NCBI GenBank assembly: GCA_020355105.1 | Contig: CP070658.1 | Span: 2,245,050 to 2,256,596, forward strand | Direction of reading: 5' to 3' | From: Candidatus Thorarchaeota archaeon | GTDB taxonomy: Archaea > Asgardarchaeota > Thorarchaeia > Thorarchaeales > Thorarchaeaceae | DNA: 11,547 nt | In this document: positions 4,318 to 11,547 of the stretch, piece by piece | Layout: every line of letters begins with the position of its first letter | Position numbering within the stretch: the stretch's first letter is position 1 | The notes under the pieces: model-generated | Told to the model about the DNA's origin: nothing | Databases searched by the model: none | Seen by the model: the letters and a program-made list of their open reading frames with translations, nothing else | Program-made: the position numbers and the translations under genes

Positions 4318-6513
4318 ATGGTCGAAATAGTTCTGAAGGTAACAGAGGCCGAGCACAGAGACATTGGTAGATTCATAGTCAGAATTGATGCTGTGTCGAT
4401 GGAGAAGCTTGGTGTTAGAACTGGGGATATAATCCAGATAAAAGGAAAGAGGGTAACCGCTGCAATAGCTTGGCCAGCCTATCAGGGAGACAAGGGCCGC
4501 GAAATCATCCGGATGGACGGTAGAATTCGAAGGAATGCTGGCGTGAGCCTAAGTGAGAAGGTGACTGTTTCCCGTGCAAATGAAGAGCCTGCTCGTAATG
4601 TCACTCTTGCACCCACTTCTGTACCGATTCGGCCTGAACCAAGGTTTGAGGAGTTTGTGAAGAGGAAACTCCTGAACTGTCCTGTCACGATAAACGACAC
4701 TGTCTTCATCCCAATTCTGGGGAGAGCAATTCCATTCAAGGTTACATCTGTAAAACCTGCAGGAACTGTTGTGGTTCAACATTCGTCTATGTTGGCGATA
4801 ACGGAGAAACCGACAGGTGATGTCATAGGTACGGCACAGGTGACCTACGAGGAGATTGGAGGTCTCGCAGACGCAATTCAACGTATTCGAGAGTTGGTTG
4901 AGCTGCCAATGAAGCACCCGGAGTTATTCAAGCGACTGGGGATTGATCCGCCTCGTGGACTGATTCTTCATGGACCGCCAGGTACAGGGAAGACTCTGTT
5001 GGCCAAGGCTGTCGCAAGCGAGTCAGAGGCCAACTTTGTTCACATAAACGGTCCTGAGATAATGTCAAAGTTCTATGGGGAGTCTGAGCAGAAACTAAGG
5101 AAGCTCTTTGAAGAGGCCGAAGAGAACGCTCCCAGCATAATCTTCATTGATGAACTAGACGCAATTGCACCAAAGCGGGAGGATGTGCAGGGCGAGGTCG
5201 AACGAAGAGTGGTCGCTCAGCTCCTTGCTACGATGGATGGTCTGAAAGCGAGAGGGCAAGTCATAGTGATAGGTGCCACTAATAGAGTCAACGCCCTTGA
5301 TCCAGCGCTTCGTCGCCCTGGAAGATTCGACCGTGAGATTGAGATTGGAGTGCCTGACGAAACTGGGCGGCTAGAAGTGCTTCATATTCATTCAAGGGGA
5401 ATGCCTCTAACGTCTGAGGGTGATACACGAGTAGACCTTCAGAATCTTGCGAGAATCACCCACGGCTTTGTGGGTGCAGACCTCAATGCGTTGTGTAGAG
5501 AAGCGGCCATGAAAGCTCTGAGGAGGTACCTGCCCAAGATAAACCTCGAAGAGGAAGAGATACCCCCAGAGGTGCTTGACCAATTGGAGGTCAACAATAA
5601 TGACTTCCTCGGGGCACTGAGGGAGATACAGCCCTCTGCGGTCAGAGAGGTGTTCATTGAGGTCCCCAATGTCAAGTGGACTGATGTGGGAGGCCTTGAA
5701 GAAGTCAAGCAAGAGCTCATTGAGGTAGTCGAGTGGCCTCTGAAGAAACAGGACTCGTTCAGACGAATCGGAATCACGCCGCCAAGAGGCGTACTGATTT
5801 GGGGCCCTCCAGGATGTGGAAAGACGCTCCTTGCCAGGGCAGTTGCGACTGAGAGTGAGGCCAACTTCATAAGTGTCAAGGGACCCGAACTGCTCTCGAA
5901 ATGGGTCGGTGAAAGTGAGAAGGCCATAAGAGAGGTCTTCAGGAAAGCACGAACAGCAGCTCCAGCAATCATCTTCTTCGATGAGATTGATGCCATTGCT
6001 CCGACTCGGGGACGGAGTGGTGGAGATAGTCATGTGACAGAGAGAGTAATCAGTCAGCTCCTGACAGAGATGGACGGGCTTGAGTCAATGAAGGACATCA
6101 TCGTCCTAGCGGCTACAAATCGCCCTGATTTGATTGACAGGGCTCTCTTGAGAACTGGAAGGTTCGATCGGTTTGTATACGTAAGGGCTCCGGACACCAA
6201 GAGTAGGAAGGAGATCTTCGACATCTATACAGATAAGATGCCACTAGACTCAGACGTTTCAATTGGGGCGCTAGTGGACCAGACCGAGGGGTATGTAGGC
6301 GGGGACATTGAGGCCGTCTGCCGAGAGGCCGGAATGCGTGCTCTCAGGGAGGACTTGGACGCAAAGGTTGTATCTTGGAGACACTTTGAGTCTGCACTGG
6401 CCATCATCCACGCCTCAGTGACACCGGAGGATATTGAGCGGTTTGAGAAGATAGAGAGGGAGATGAGAAGATCAACTCAGACCATCGAAACCACACCTCC
6501 GCACTACGTATGA
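4318..6513 (+). CDS. cdc48: Cdc48/VAT-type AAA+ ATPase
   Basis: Hexameric protein unfoldase related to eukaryotic p97/Cdc48 and archaeal VAT (731 aa). It has an N-domain (about residues 1-185) and two AAA+ rings. D1 has Walker A GPPGTGKT (219-226), Walker B IIFIDE (274-279), pore loop KFYGESE and arginine-finger segment [13 protein letters not shown]2 has GPPGCGKT (496-503), IIFFDE (551-556), pore loop KWVGESE and [10 protein letters not shown], where Thr replaces the usual Pro. Both rings look competent for ATP hydrolysis. The protein ends PPHYV, with the penultimate Tyr of a proteasome-docking HbYX tail but His in place of the hydrophobic residue. The ATG at 4318 follows an in-frame stop at 4312 and a GGAGG 13 nt upstream. 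It leads a likely operon with the winged-helix gene (19 nt) and ribL. Confidence 0.96.
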   Translation: MVEIVLKVTEAEHRDIGRFIVRIDAVSMEKLGVRTGDIIQIKGKRVTAAIAWPAYQGDKGREIIRMDGRIRRNAGVSLSEKVTVSRANEEPARNVTLAPTSVPIRPEPRFEEFVKRKLLNCPVTINDTVFIPILGRAIPFKVTSVKPAGTVVVQHSSMLAITEKPTGDVIGTAQVTYEEIGGLADAIQRIRELVELPMKHPELFKRLGIDPPRGLILHGPPGTGKTLLAKAVASESEANFVHINGPEIMSKFYGESEQKLRKLFEEAEENAPSIIFIDELDAIAPKREDVQGEVERRVVAQLLATMDGLKARGQVIVIGATNRVNALDPALRRPGRFDREIEIGVPDETGRLEVLHIHSRGMPLTSEGDTRVDLQNLARITHGFVGADLNALCREAAMKALRRYLPKINLEEEEIPPEVLDQLEVNNNDFLGALREIQPSAVREVFIEVPNVKWTDVGGLEEVKQELIEVVEWPLKKQDSFRRIGITPPRGVLIWGPPGCGKTLLARAVATESEANFISVKGPELLSKWVGESEKAIREVFRKARTAAPAIIFFDEIDAIAPTRGRSGGDSHVTERVISQLLTEMDGLESMKDIIVLAATNRPDLIDRALLRTGRFDRFVYVRAPDTKSRKEIFDIYTDKMPLDSDVSIGALVDQTEGYVGGDIEAVCREAGMRALREDLDAKVVSWRHFESALAIIHASVTPEDIERFEKIEREMRRSTQTIETTPPHYV

Positions 6514-6532
6514 ACACCAGGACGTGGAATCT

Positions 6533-6793
6533 ATGTCATCATGGAGTGTGTTGCCACTAAGGAATGTCATTGTTGATATATTGAAGAAGCGCCGAGGCGT
6601 CATTCTTGATGACGAGCTGGTAAGAATCTTGAAGAAGGAATTGGGTGATGAGCCCAGTGATGCAGAGCTCAATCAGGCCTTGATGCAGCTGGAGATCAAC
6701 GGTCTTGTCCATGTGAGCCAGATAACCAAGACAAAACGGAGAATTGAGGTTATAAAAGAGGGAACAGAGTTTCTGGCTGTTGATGAGGACTAG
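6533..6793 (+). CDS. small winged-helix protein of unknown function
   Basis: A predicted 86-aa single winged-helix protein. The helix MSSWSVLPLRNVIVDILKKR is followed by ILDDELVRILKKELGD, a recognition-type helix DAELNQALMQLEINGLVHVSQI and a wing-like strand pair TKTKRRIEVIKEG. There are no cysteines and no membrane segment, and the C-terminus is acidic. A GTG at 6524 would add three residues; the ATG at 6533 is preferred by codon type. It lies between cdc48 and ribL with gaps of 19 and 16 nt and is probably co-transcribed. It could be a transcription regulator or a short Rpc34-like factor of the kind described in some archaea, but the family was not recognised with certainty. Confidence 0.75.
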   Translation: MSSWSVLPLRNVIVDILKKRRGVILDDELVRILKKELGDEPSDAELNQALMQLEINGLVHVSQITKTKRRIEVIKEGTEFLAVDED

Positions 6794-6809
6794 ACCGAGG
6801 GAGTTGTCG

Positions 6810-7274
6810 ATGGTAGGAAATCGTGTTCTGGCGGCGGGCAAGTTCGACATTCTTCACCTTGGGCATCTTGCGTACCTTCAACAAGCGAGAGAACTAGCCG
6901 GCAGCGATGGGGAGCTTGTTGTCATCGTGGCACTTGACAAGACTATCGAGAATGAGAGAGGTGCACCCCCTGTTTTCCCGGCAGAGCAGCGACGTCGGAT
7001 TGTAGAGTCACTGAAGATTGTGGACAGAGCAGTTCTAGGTTATGATACAACTGACCACACCTCAATTGTGGTTGACATACAGCCAGACATTATCGCGCTC
7101 GGGTATGATCAGTGGACGGACATCGAAGCTCTGGGGAAACGCTTCTCAGAGTTGGGTATGAGCACAAAGATAGTCAGACTCGAGAAACGAGATGCGGATG
7201 GACTGTTCTCATCTACGTTGATTAGAAAGCGAATAATCGACTACTATCGCGAGAATGGTACACCACGGATCTGA
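6810..7274 (+). CDS. ribL: archaeal FAD synthase (RibL-type cytidylyltransferase fold)
   Basis: Predicted to transfer AMP from ATP to FMN to make FAD; archaeal RibL belongs to the nucleotidyltransferase family that also holds glycerol-3-phosphate cytidylyltransferase. The 154 aa protein has AAGKFDILHLGHLAYL with the HxGH motif at 16-19, the VIVALDKT strand, PAEQRRRIVESLKIVDRAVLG, PDIIALGYDQW and, near the end, DGLFSSTLIRKRI with the SST-IR motif. The ATG at 6810 starts at the conserved strand and is preceded by GAGGGAG at about 8 nt. In-frame TTG (6780) and ATG (6783) codons upstream overlap the previous gene and are less likely. Substrate choice within the family is not fixed by sequence, so a cytidylyltransferase remains possible. 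The gene ends one base before the convergent glycosyltransferase gene. Confidence 0.85.
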   Translation: MVGNRVLAAGKFDILHLGHLAYLQQARELAGSDGELVVIVALDKTIENERGAPPVFPAEQRRRIVESLKIVDRAVLGYDTTDHTSIVVDIQPDIIALGYDQWTDIEALGKRFSELGMSTKIVRLEKRDADGLFSSTLIRKRIIDYYRENGTPRI

Positions 7275-7275
7275 A

Positions 7276-8667
7276 TCAGATAATCAGCTCGCCTCTTGCC
7301 ATAGCTTCTCGGATCAGTTGGGCCTTTCTCTCACGCCGTTCAAAGGTCCATTTCCATATCCCATATGCCACTGCGGCGGACCCTATCAGCATTACTAGAC
7401 CAAGGAGAGTATACCATCCCAGGGGGAAGTGTATCATGAAGTCGGGCAAGGGGCCCGAAATGAAATAGGGCCAGTTGCAGAACACACCAAAAGCATAGAC
7501 AAAGCCGACAACTGTGAGTTGCTTCAGATAGCCCACTGCATGTCTGTCTTCCTTGAACAGGAAAATCATGGGACCCAGCCAGAAGAGGTACCAAGGCATG
7601 ACCCACCTAAATACAAAGAGAATTACAGGAAGGAGATAGATGTACAGAGGGAATAACAACAGGACTTTCTCACGCAATGTCGCTTTCATGAAGTCAGCCT
7701 TGCCCGGCAGATACATTCGGAACGTGAAGAGGATGAATGCCACGTATAAGACAAGGGGAATCAAGGCAGGGGGCCACATGTAGAAGGTAACAGGATTATT
7801 GCTGAATTCAGGTGTGCCAAGGAATAGCCCGGGATACATTGGGTTCACGATGTAGGAGCTATAGTCCGCTGTGTTAAGAAAATGAGCTAATAGTGTGCTG
7901 AAATCGGCACCCAAGAAGAGGAAGGGTACCACGGTCAGTAGCGTTGAGGCGAAGAACCATATTATTGACAGAGGGGAGAGTATGAACAGGAGCGGTAGGG
8001 CCACGACCGAGTAGATCTTTGTCTGTACCGAGAGTCCGAGTGTAAACATGGCCTTACCGTGTTGTTTCTCTTGACTAAGTACCAATGCCATCAGAAGCAG
8101 GCAGTCCACAATTGGCTCTAGTTTTCCACCTCCAGCTGACATTACTAGACCATAGACGAAGTATCCACCGAACAGCATTCGCGCCCAATTTTCCTTGAAT
8201 ATTCGCTCTCCAAGTAGGATAGCTACTAGGACAAGGTTGAGATTGAACACTAGGGCAAGGATGAAGTTGAACCATAGTGGTTGTACACCGCCCTGTCCTG
8301 GGAACAACCAAGCAGCTATCGCGAAGAAGATTAGCCCGAACACTGGATACTCATATGTGACGTTACCCAAGTATTCTGGTAGAGTGTAATTCTCTGGATC
8401 ATAACCTAGGGCTTCAGCTACTTCATGATCGGTCATACTGTACACGTTGAAGCCAAATCTCCAGAATGCCTCCCCATACATCTCATTTCGATTACGGTCG
8501 CGTTCAATCACCAAGAAGTTGGCAAATGGTATTGCTATCATTGAGATGACAAGGCTCAGCACGAGGTACTTTCGGAACCGCCAGATGGTAATCGAGATTG
8601 CGCTGAGCATGTTTCTTGCCGCCCGGGCCGTAGTCAGAGGTGTCTTTGAAAGGTCGCGTTGGGCCAC
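7276..8667 (-). CDS. polytopic membrane protein, probable GT-C-fold glycosyltransferase
   Basis: A 463-aa integral membrane protein with about 11-12 predicted hydrophobic segments, among them about 35-54, 105-124, 131-152, 205-252, 300-317, 334-371, 382-400 and 416-437. The first membrane helix is followed by an outside loop with E55-R56-D57, then GFNVYS and TYEYP (104-108). This order (acidic loop, N-x-Y-S, Y-x-YP) resembles polyprenyl-phosphate-sugar dependent mannosyltransferases such as GT87 and PIG-M-like enzymes. The C-terminus is a basic, probably cytoplasmic tail. A GTG at 8667 is used because a TATA-like box would place the message start about 11 nt before it; an ATG at 8610 would remove 19 residues. 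Sugar, lipid carrier and acceptor cannot be read from sequence. Lipid or protein glycosylation at the cell surface is inference. Confidence 0.75.
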   Translation of the reverse strand: MAQRDLSKTPLTTARAARNMLSAISITIWRFRKYLVLSLVISMIAIPFANFLVIERDRNRNEMYGEAFWRFGFNVYSMTDHEVAEALGYDPENYTLPEYLGNVTYEYPVFGLIFFAIAAWLFPGQGGVQPLWFNFILALVFNLNLVLVAILLGERIFKENWARMLFGGYFVYGLVMSAGGGKLEPIVDCLLLMALVLSQEKQHGKAMFTLGLSVQTKIYSVVALPLLFILSPLSIIWFFASTLLTVVPFLFLGADFSTLLAHFLNTADYSSYIVNPMYPGLFLGTPEFSNNPVTFYMWPPALIPLVLYVAFILFTFRMYLPGKADFMKATLREKVLLLFPLYIYLLPVILFVFRWVMPWYLFWLGPMIFLFKEDRHAVGYLKQLTVVGFVYAFGVFCNWPYFISGPLPDFMIHFPLGWYTLLGLVMLIGSAAVAYGIWKWTFERRERKAQLIREAMARGELII

Positions 8668-8700
8668 TGTAATTAAGGTTTTGTCAATGAGTGCGCCGGC

Positions 8701-8707
8701 TATTTAA
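8701..8707 (-). promoter_or_regulatory. TATA-like box for the glycosyltransferase gene
   Basis: The minus strand reads GTTAAATA here. Its centre is about 37 bp from the GTG at 8667, placing the transcript start near 8678 with a very short leader. This would uncouple the gene from the PP-loop gene that ends at 8722. Confidence 0.45.
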
Positions 8708-8721
8708 CGACTAGCAATACA

Positions 8722-10551
8722 TCAGGTCAGATATGTGGGGCAGGGCCATTTGTCGCACTTCAGACAGTTGGTACATTTCTCTGCATCTACAGCAACCCTA
8801 CCTCCATCTAGGTTGAGCGCACCATGTTCGCATTGCGGAACGCATGATCCACAAGCCTGACAGAACAGAGCGCGTCCCACCGCACGTTCAACCTGCGCAG
8901 CCAGTCTTTCAACGGCAGTTTCAGTCTTGCCACGTACAATCAGTGACCCAGAGCTATGGAGAATGATAGCATTCTCGCCAGCCTTGATTCTTAATGCCCC
9001 TAGCTCTTCTGACACTTTCGGCTCTCCAAAGACTGCAAGTACCTCAGCAACTCGGCTTATGTCAATCCCGGCAGAGAACTGTCCCTCCAGACTGAAGCCT
9101 GAGTCAACACATGGAGAAACCCCCTTCACAACCTCCAGTTCCAGTCGCTCAGTTGGACCTGGGCGATCAGCCTCTATCTCTAACCCAAGCGACTCCACCA
9201 TCTTTTGTTGTCCCGGGGGTAGCTTCTTCCATCGCCAAAAACCTTGATCAGCCCACTCTCTTGGGAAGCCTAGGTGGTCGGCCCATTCGTACAGCTTCTC
9301 CTTCCATCTCCTGTAGAGAGTGGGATGGGTGTTATGTAGGCTTTCAATCTCAGCCAATGGAGAGGAGGGGCAGAGGTAGCACCCCATCCTGTGATAGCCC
9401 TCGTTGTATAACTCATTGAACGGCTCCTTCTCTTTGAAGATGAACAACCATACTTCCAAGGCGTTCCAGTTCTGTATCGGATTGGCTGATGTCTGTCCCG
9501 GAACCCATGGATTGGATGACACTCTCGGTTCGATTGCTCGCTGAAAGGACTCTAGTTTCCGCTGTCCCATGAAGCTGAGGGTTGCTCCACCCATCTCCTC
9601 GCTAATGGAGAGTGCAGCTGGCCCAAGTTTGAGCGTCTTGCAGCACCAGCGGAAGTCCCTCGCCGGTGGCCCAAATGTGTCAACTGTGTCCCAGAAGTGA
9701 TCACCAGCCGCCTGCCCGACGATTCTTGTGTCATGTCGTTCAGCGAATTCTCTCACATACTGGACTGTTTCTGGGAGCTCTAGCCCCGTGTCCATGAAGA
9801 AAAGTGGGGGAGATTCATCGAGTGCCTTTTTCACAAGCAGGTACGTGACAAGAGAGTCCTTTCCACCACTGAATCCAACCACAACAGGTGACTTCACCTT
9901 GTCCACGGTCCTTCGAATGAAGGAAACGGCTTCATCTTCTATACGTTCGATGTCATAATGATTGGCCCTTATTGCATCGTTCCATGAAGCGTTCGTTAGG
10001 TTGATTTCTGGTTCCTTTGGGTCGTCGACTGCCCTGATTTTTACTGCAAACCCCTTGGTTCCTTCGGACATTGCCTTTCCGCTCATCCGGGCAGTTCCAA
10101 CACCGATGACAGAACTGTTCGTGTCTATTAGCCATACCTCGTCATTCGTTTCGATATCTGAGTCACATCCAGCCACCCCCGGTAGCATCAGATTAGCACC
10201 CTTCTTGAGGTACTGAAGGACACCATCATGGCATGAAACCCACTTTTCCTTGCTGTGCTGACCAATCCTCCTGCCGCCTTCTAGTGTGAGTAGGAACGTA
10301 TAGCCGCCCTTTGGGATATCATACCGAAGCCTTCCGAGTATATGGCCATCCACCACAATCTCGAACATGGCATCTAGGGAAGGAGCCTTGTTTAGCACTA
10401 TCGTCTTGTTAGATGGTAGTACTATTGCCCCTATGCCCGCCCCGAATTGATCATCTATAGCACGAATTGCGTGGTCTATGTGTCCTTGCATAGCAGGATA
10501 GGGGTCTCCAGGAGGCGAGATCCCAACCTTTCTGGGAATGCTACCACACAC
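8722..10551 (-). CDS. PAPS-reductase-like PP-loop protein with C-terminal double 4Fe-4S ferredoxin domain
   Basis: Large archaeal member of the PAPS reductase/PP-loop ATPase superfamily (609 aa in the part shown; the real N-terminus lies further upstream, see next entry). A conserved N-terminal region includes VVDGHILGRLRYD and a PUA-like stretch VWLIDTNSSVIGVGTARM. Then come the PP-loop SGGKDS (228-233), the double cysteine C303-C304 and C391-x-x-C394. CC-x86-CxxC is the arrangement that holds a 4Fe-4S cluster in APS reductases. After a linker domain the C-terminus has C564, C567, C570, C574 and C593, C596, C599, C604, fit for two 4Fe-4S clusters. The spacing C599-x4-C604 is one residue longer than in common ferredoxins. 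Sulfonucleotide reduction or sulfur transfer to RNA or a cofactor are both possible; substrate is unknown. The AOR-family gene lies directly upstream on the same strand. Confidence 0.88.
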   Translation of the reverse strand: MCGSIPRKVGISPPGDPYPAMQGHIDHAIRAIDDQFGAGIGAIVLPSNKTIVLNKAPSLDAMFEIVVDGHILGRLRYDIPKGGYTFLLTLEGGRRIGQHSKEKWVSCHDGVLQYLKKGANLMLPGVAGCDSDIETNDEVWLIDTNSSVIGVGTARMSGKAMSEGTKGFAVKIRAVDDPKEPEINLTNASWNDAIRANHYDIERIEDEAVSFIRRTVDKVKSPVVVGFSGGKDSLVTYLLVKKALDESPPLFFMDTGLELPETVQYVREFAERHDTRIVGQAAGDHFWDTVDTFGPPARDFRWCCKTLKLGPAALSISEEMGGATLSFMGQRKLESFQRAIEPRVSSNPWVPGQTSANPIQNWNALEVWLFIFKEKEPFNELYNEGYHRMGCYLCPSSPLAEIESLHNTHPTLYRRWKEKLYEWADHLGFPREWADQGFWRWKKLPPGQQKMVESLGLEIEADRPGPTERLELEVVKGVSPCVDSGFSLEGQFSAGIDISRVAEVLAVFGEPKVSEELGALRIKAGENAIILHSSGSLIVRGKTETAVERLAAQVERAVGRALFCQACGSCVPQCEHGALNLDGGRVAVDAEKCTNCLKCDKWPCPTYLT

Positions 10552-10692
10552 TCCACACCCCTTGTCTGAAGGCCTAGGAACATTGCATTTGTCGCACCAA
10601 TAGAGGCGAATCTTTGTGAGATACGGGGCATGAGATCTTCGGAACTTCCCGCGACGTTTCCCTTTAGCCAGCGGAACGCAACTCCATTCAAT
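10552..10692 (-). other. N-terminal zinc-ribbon extension of the PP-loop protein, without a standard start codon
   Basis: The frame of the PP-loop protein stays open upstream of its first GTG (10551) to about 10866. Read in frame from 10671 it gives GKRRGKFRRSHAPYL, then TKIRLYWCDKCNVPRP and SDKGCGVCGSIPRKV. This contains the family's zinc-ribbon cysteines CDKC (codons 10596-10585) and CGVC (10557-10546); starting at 10551 would cut through the second pair. No ATG, GTG or TTG exists in this frame between 10866 and 10551. Possible starts are AUU at 10692, a minus-one shift from a TTG at 10691 at AAAGGGAAAC (10665-10656, minus strand), or a plus-one shift from an ATG at 10687. A one-base sequence error is equally possible. 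No clear Shine-Dalgarno is present. Confidence 0.75.
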
Positions 10693-10703
10693 CGATGTAG
10701 GGG

Positions 10704-11547
10704 TCAGTCGGGGATATTGAGCCGCTTCAGTCGGTCCTTGGTTGGCCGTCCCTTTGTATCCCAGCCTCTGAGCTTGTAGTACTCTGTAAGCATCTGGTCC
10801 AAGTGAACAATTCGATTCCGAGAATTCCCCTCCGGGAGAGGTGTGAAGAATCTTGGAGGGAGCTGGTCATCGTCCGTTGTGAGTCCTTCACGGTTGTTGA
10901 ATAGTCGTTCAAGATTCCAGATTCGTTCTCCTATGGCTAGGAAATCGCGCCCAGTGACTGCTAGTCCGGACCCAGCTGTGAGCATCTCAGCATAGTCATC
11001 AACAGTCCATGCGAAATTGGTGAACCTGCAGACAACCATGGAGTCCATAGCGGCTGAGAGGTTCTGGTATAGAACCACAAGGTCAGCCTTGCCCTCAGGT
11101 CGATCTCTGTCAACTCTAACTGGAGACCCTAAGATCTCTGGACCGATAAGATAGGACCGTAGATGACAGCCGCCTCGGTTTGATGTGGCATATCCAAGAG
11201 CATGGCCTTGAGCTCCACGTGGAACGTAGGCAGGCATCTCGAGACCCTTGACTTGCATTGCCAGCTCTGGAGCTCCATATTTAGATGCTAGAATGCGACT
11301 CCCTTCGCCGAGGTCAGCACCTAGACCTCGAACGTGTGCGATGTCATCTATCAGCTCAATAAGACCCTCAGTGTCGCCGAAGCGTAGTGGCGCATCAAGC
11401 TTCCCTCTCTGCACGAGTTCCATTGCACAACCTATCGTGCTTCCTGCTGAGATTGTATCGATCCCCATGAGGTTGCATTGATGATTGATGGCGGCAATCC
11501 ACTCCAAATCGTTGATACCACATTGAGGACCAAATGCCCAGATTGTT
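10704..11547 (-). CDS. aldehyde:ferredoxin oxidoreductase family protein, C-terminal part
   Basis: C-terminal 280 or so residues of a tungsten/molybdenum bis-pterin oxidoreductase of the AOR family, which oxidise aldehydes to acids with ferredoxin as acceptor. The frame stays open to the right edge (TIWAFGPQCGIND before LEWIAAIN), so the start and the N-terminal pterin domain are outside the window; a TTG at 11507 is not the start. Visible family segments are CGIND, CNLMGIDTISAGSTIGCAMEL, the pterin/substrate pocket region EMPAYVPRGAQGHALGYATSNRGG (shown in part by PRGAQGHALGYATSNRGG), and DSMVVCRF. That Cys matches the fourth, late-placed ligand of the AOR 4Fe-4S cluster. The ending YYKLRGWDTKGRPTKDRLKRL is also typical. 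The AOR subfamily cannot be settled without the N-terminus. It is followed closely by the PP-loop/ferredoxin gene, probably in one transcript. Confidence 0.9.
   Translation of the reverse strand, partial: TIWAFGPQCGINDLEWIAAINHQCNLMGIDTISAGSTIGCAMELVQRGKLDAPLRFGDTEGLIELIDDIAHVRGLGADLGEGSRILASKYGAPELAMQVKGLEMPAYVPRGAQGHALGYATSNRGGCHLRSYLIGPEILGSPVRVDRDRPEGKADLVVLYQNLSAAMDSMVVCRFTNFAWTVDDYAEMLTAGSGLAVTGRDFLAIGERIWNLERLFNNREGLTTDDDQLPPRFFTPLPEGNSRNRIVHLDQMLTEYYKLRGWDTKGRPTKDRLKRLNIPD

Noticed and set aside
4128..4376. Minus-strand open frame of 82 aa covering the cdc48 leader
   Set aside because: It runs into the conserved N-terminus of cdc48, lacks a ribosome-binding site and family signal, and the plus strand has a strong TATA box here.
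5407..6033. Long minus-strand open frames (208 and 185 aa) inside cdc48
   Set aside because: They lie opposite conserved AAA+ D1-D2 sequence, overlap each other, have low-complexity composition (Ser/Leu-rich) and no recognisable motif; they are shadows of a strong coding strand.
10476..10691. Minus-strand frame of 71 aa before the PP-loop gene taken as a separate gene
   Set aside because: Beyond residue 11 it is out of frame with conserved zinc-ribbon sequence. It is kept only as the possible zero frame for a minus-one shift, not as an independent gene.
1..11547. CRISPR array, insertion sequence, integrase or prophage genes
   Set aside because: No regularly spaced repeats, transposase motifs, terminal inverted repeats or phage genes were seen; the gene content is housekeeping and metabolic.

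Overview
The window is archaeal. The information-processing genes (aIF2-beta, an RPA32-like single-strand binding protein, FEN-1, the Zn-ribbon/aEF-1-beta pair, a two-ring Cdc48 ATPase) are of the archaeal/eukaryotic kind. TATA-like boxes sit about 25-27 bp before probable transcript starts, and several genes have GGTGA or GGAG ribosome-binding sites. The mix, together with moderate GC, would fit an Asgard archaeon such as a Thorarchaeia member, but that placement is inference and the sequence alone does not prove it. No rRNA, tRNA, CRISPR array or insertion sequence was seen, and no gap between genes exceeds 300 nt.

Layout. (1) 35-846, plus: a DUF134 helix-turn-helix/zinc-ribbon protein overlapping (ATGA) a NifX-like 'dinitrogenase cofactor' domain protein. 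(2) 843-3446, minus: FEN-1, RPA32-like protein, aIF2-beta and a DUF424 protein, in that transcription order. FEN-1, RPA and aIF2-beta each have their own TATA-like box. The DUF424 gene ends in the same CTAG tetramer as the nifX-like gene. (3) 3635-4091, plus: a tiny four-knuckle Zn-ribbon protein followed by aEF-1-beta, divergent from FEN-1. (4) 4318-7274, plus: Cdc48/VAT ATPase preceded by a structured leader of about 140 nt, then a small winged-helix protein and an archaeal FAD synthase (RibL). (5) 7276-8667, minus: a polytopic GT-C-like glycosyltransferase, tail to tail with ribL with one base between them. (6) 8722-11547, minus: the C-terminal part of an aldehyde:ferredoxin oxidoreductase (AOR)-family protein, followed by a PAPS-reductase-like PP-loop protein carrying a C-terminal double ferredoxin domain.

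How the parts relate. Genes 2-4 are housekeeping: Okazaki-fragment processing and ssDNA binding sit next to initiation-factor and elongation-factor genes, and the Cdc48 unfoldase is next to flavin-cofactor synthesis. The AOR/PP-loop pair at the right is a redox unit rich in Fe-S cysteines; its substrate cannot be read from sequence.

Most worth a second look: the PP-loop gene has a clearly conserved zinc-ribbon N-terminus that lies upstream of its first ATG/GTG/TTG codon. Reaching it requires an AUU (or similar) start, a programmed frameshift (a double slippery run is in the right register), or a sequence error. Second, perfect 12-13 bp palindromes recur in the short intergenic regions before fen, RPA, the Zn-ribbon gene and cdc48.
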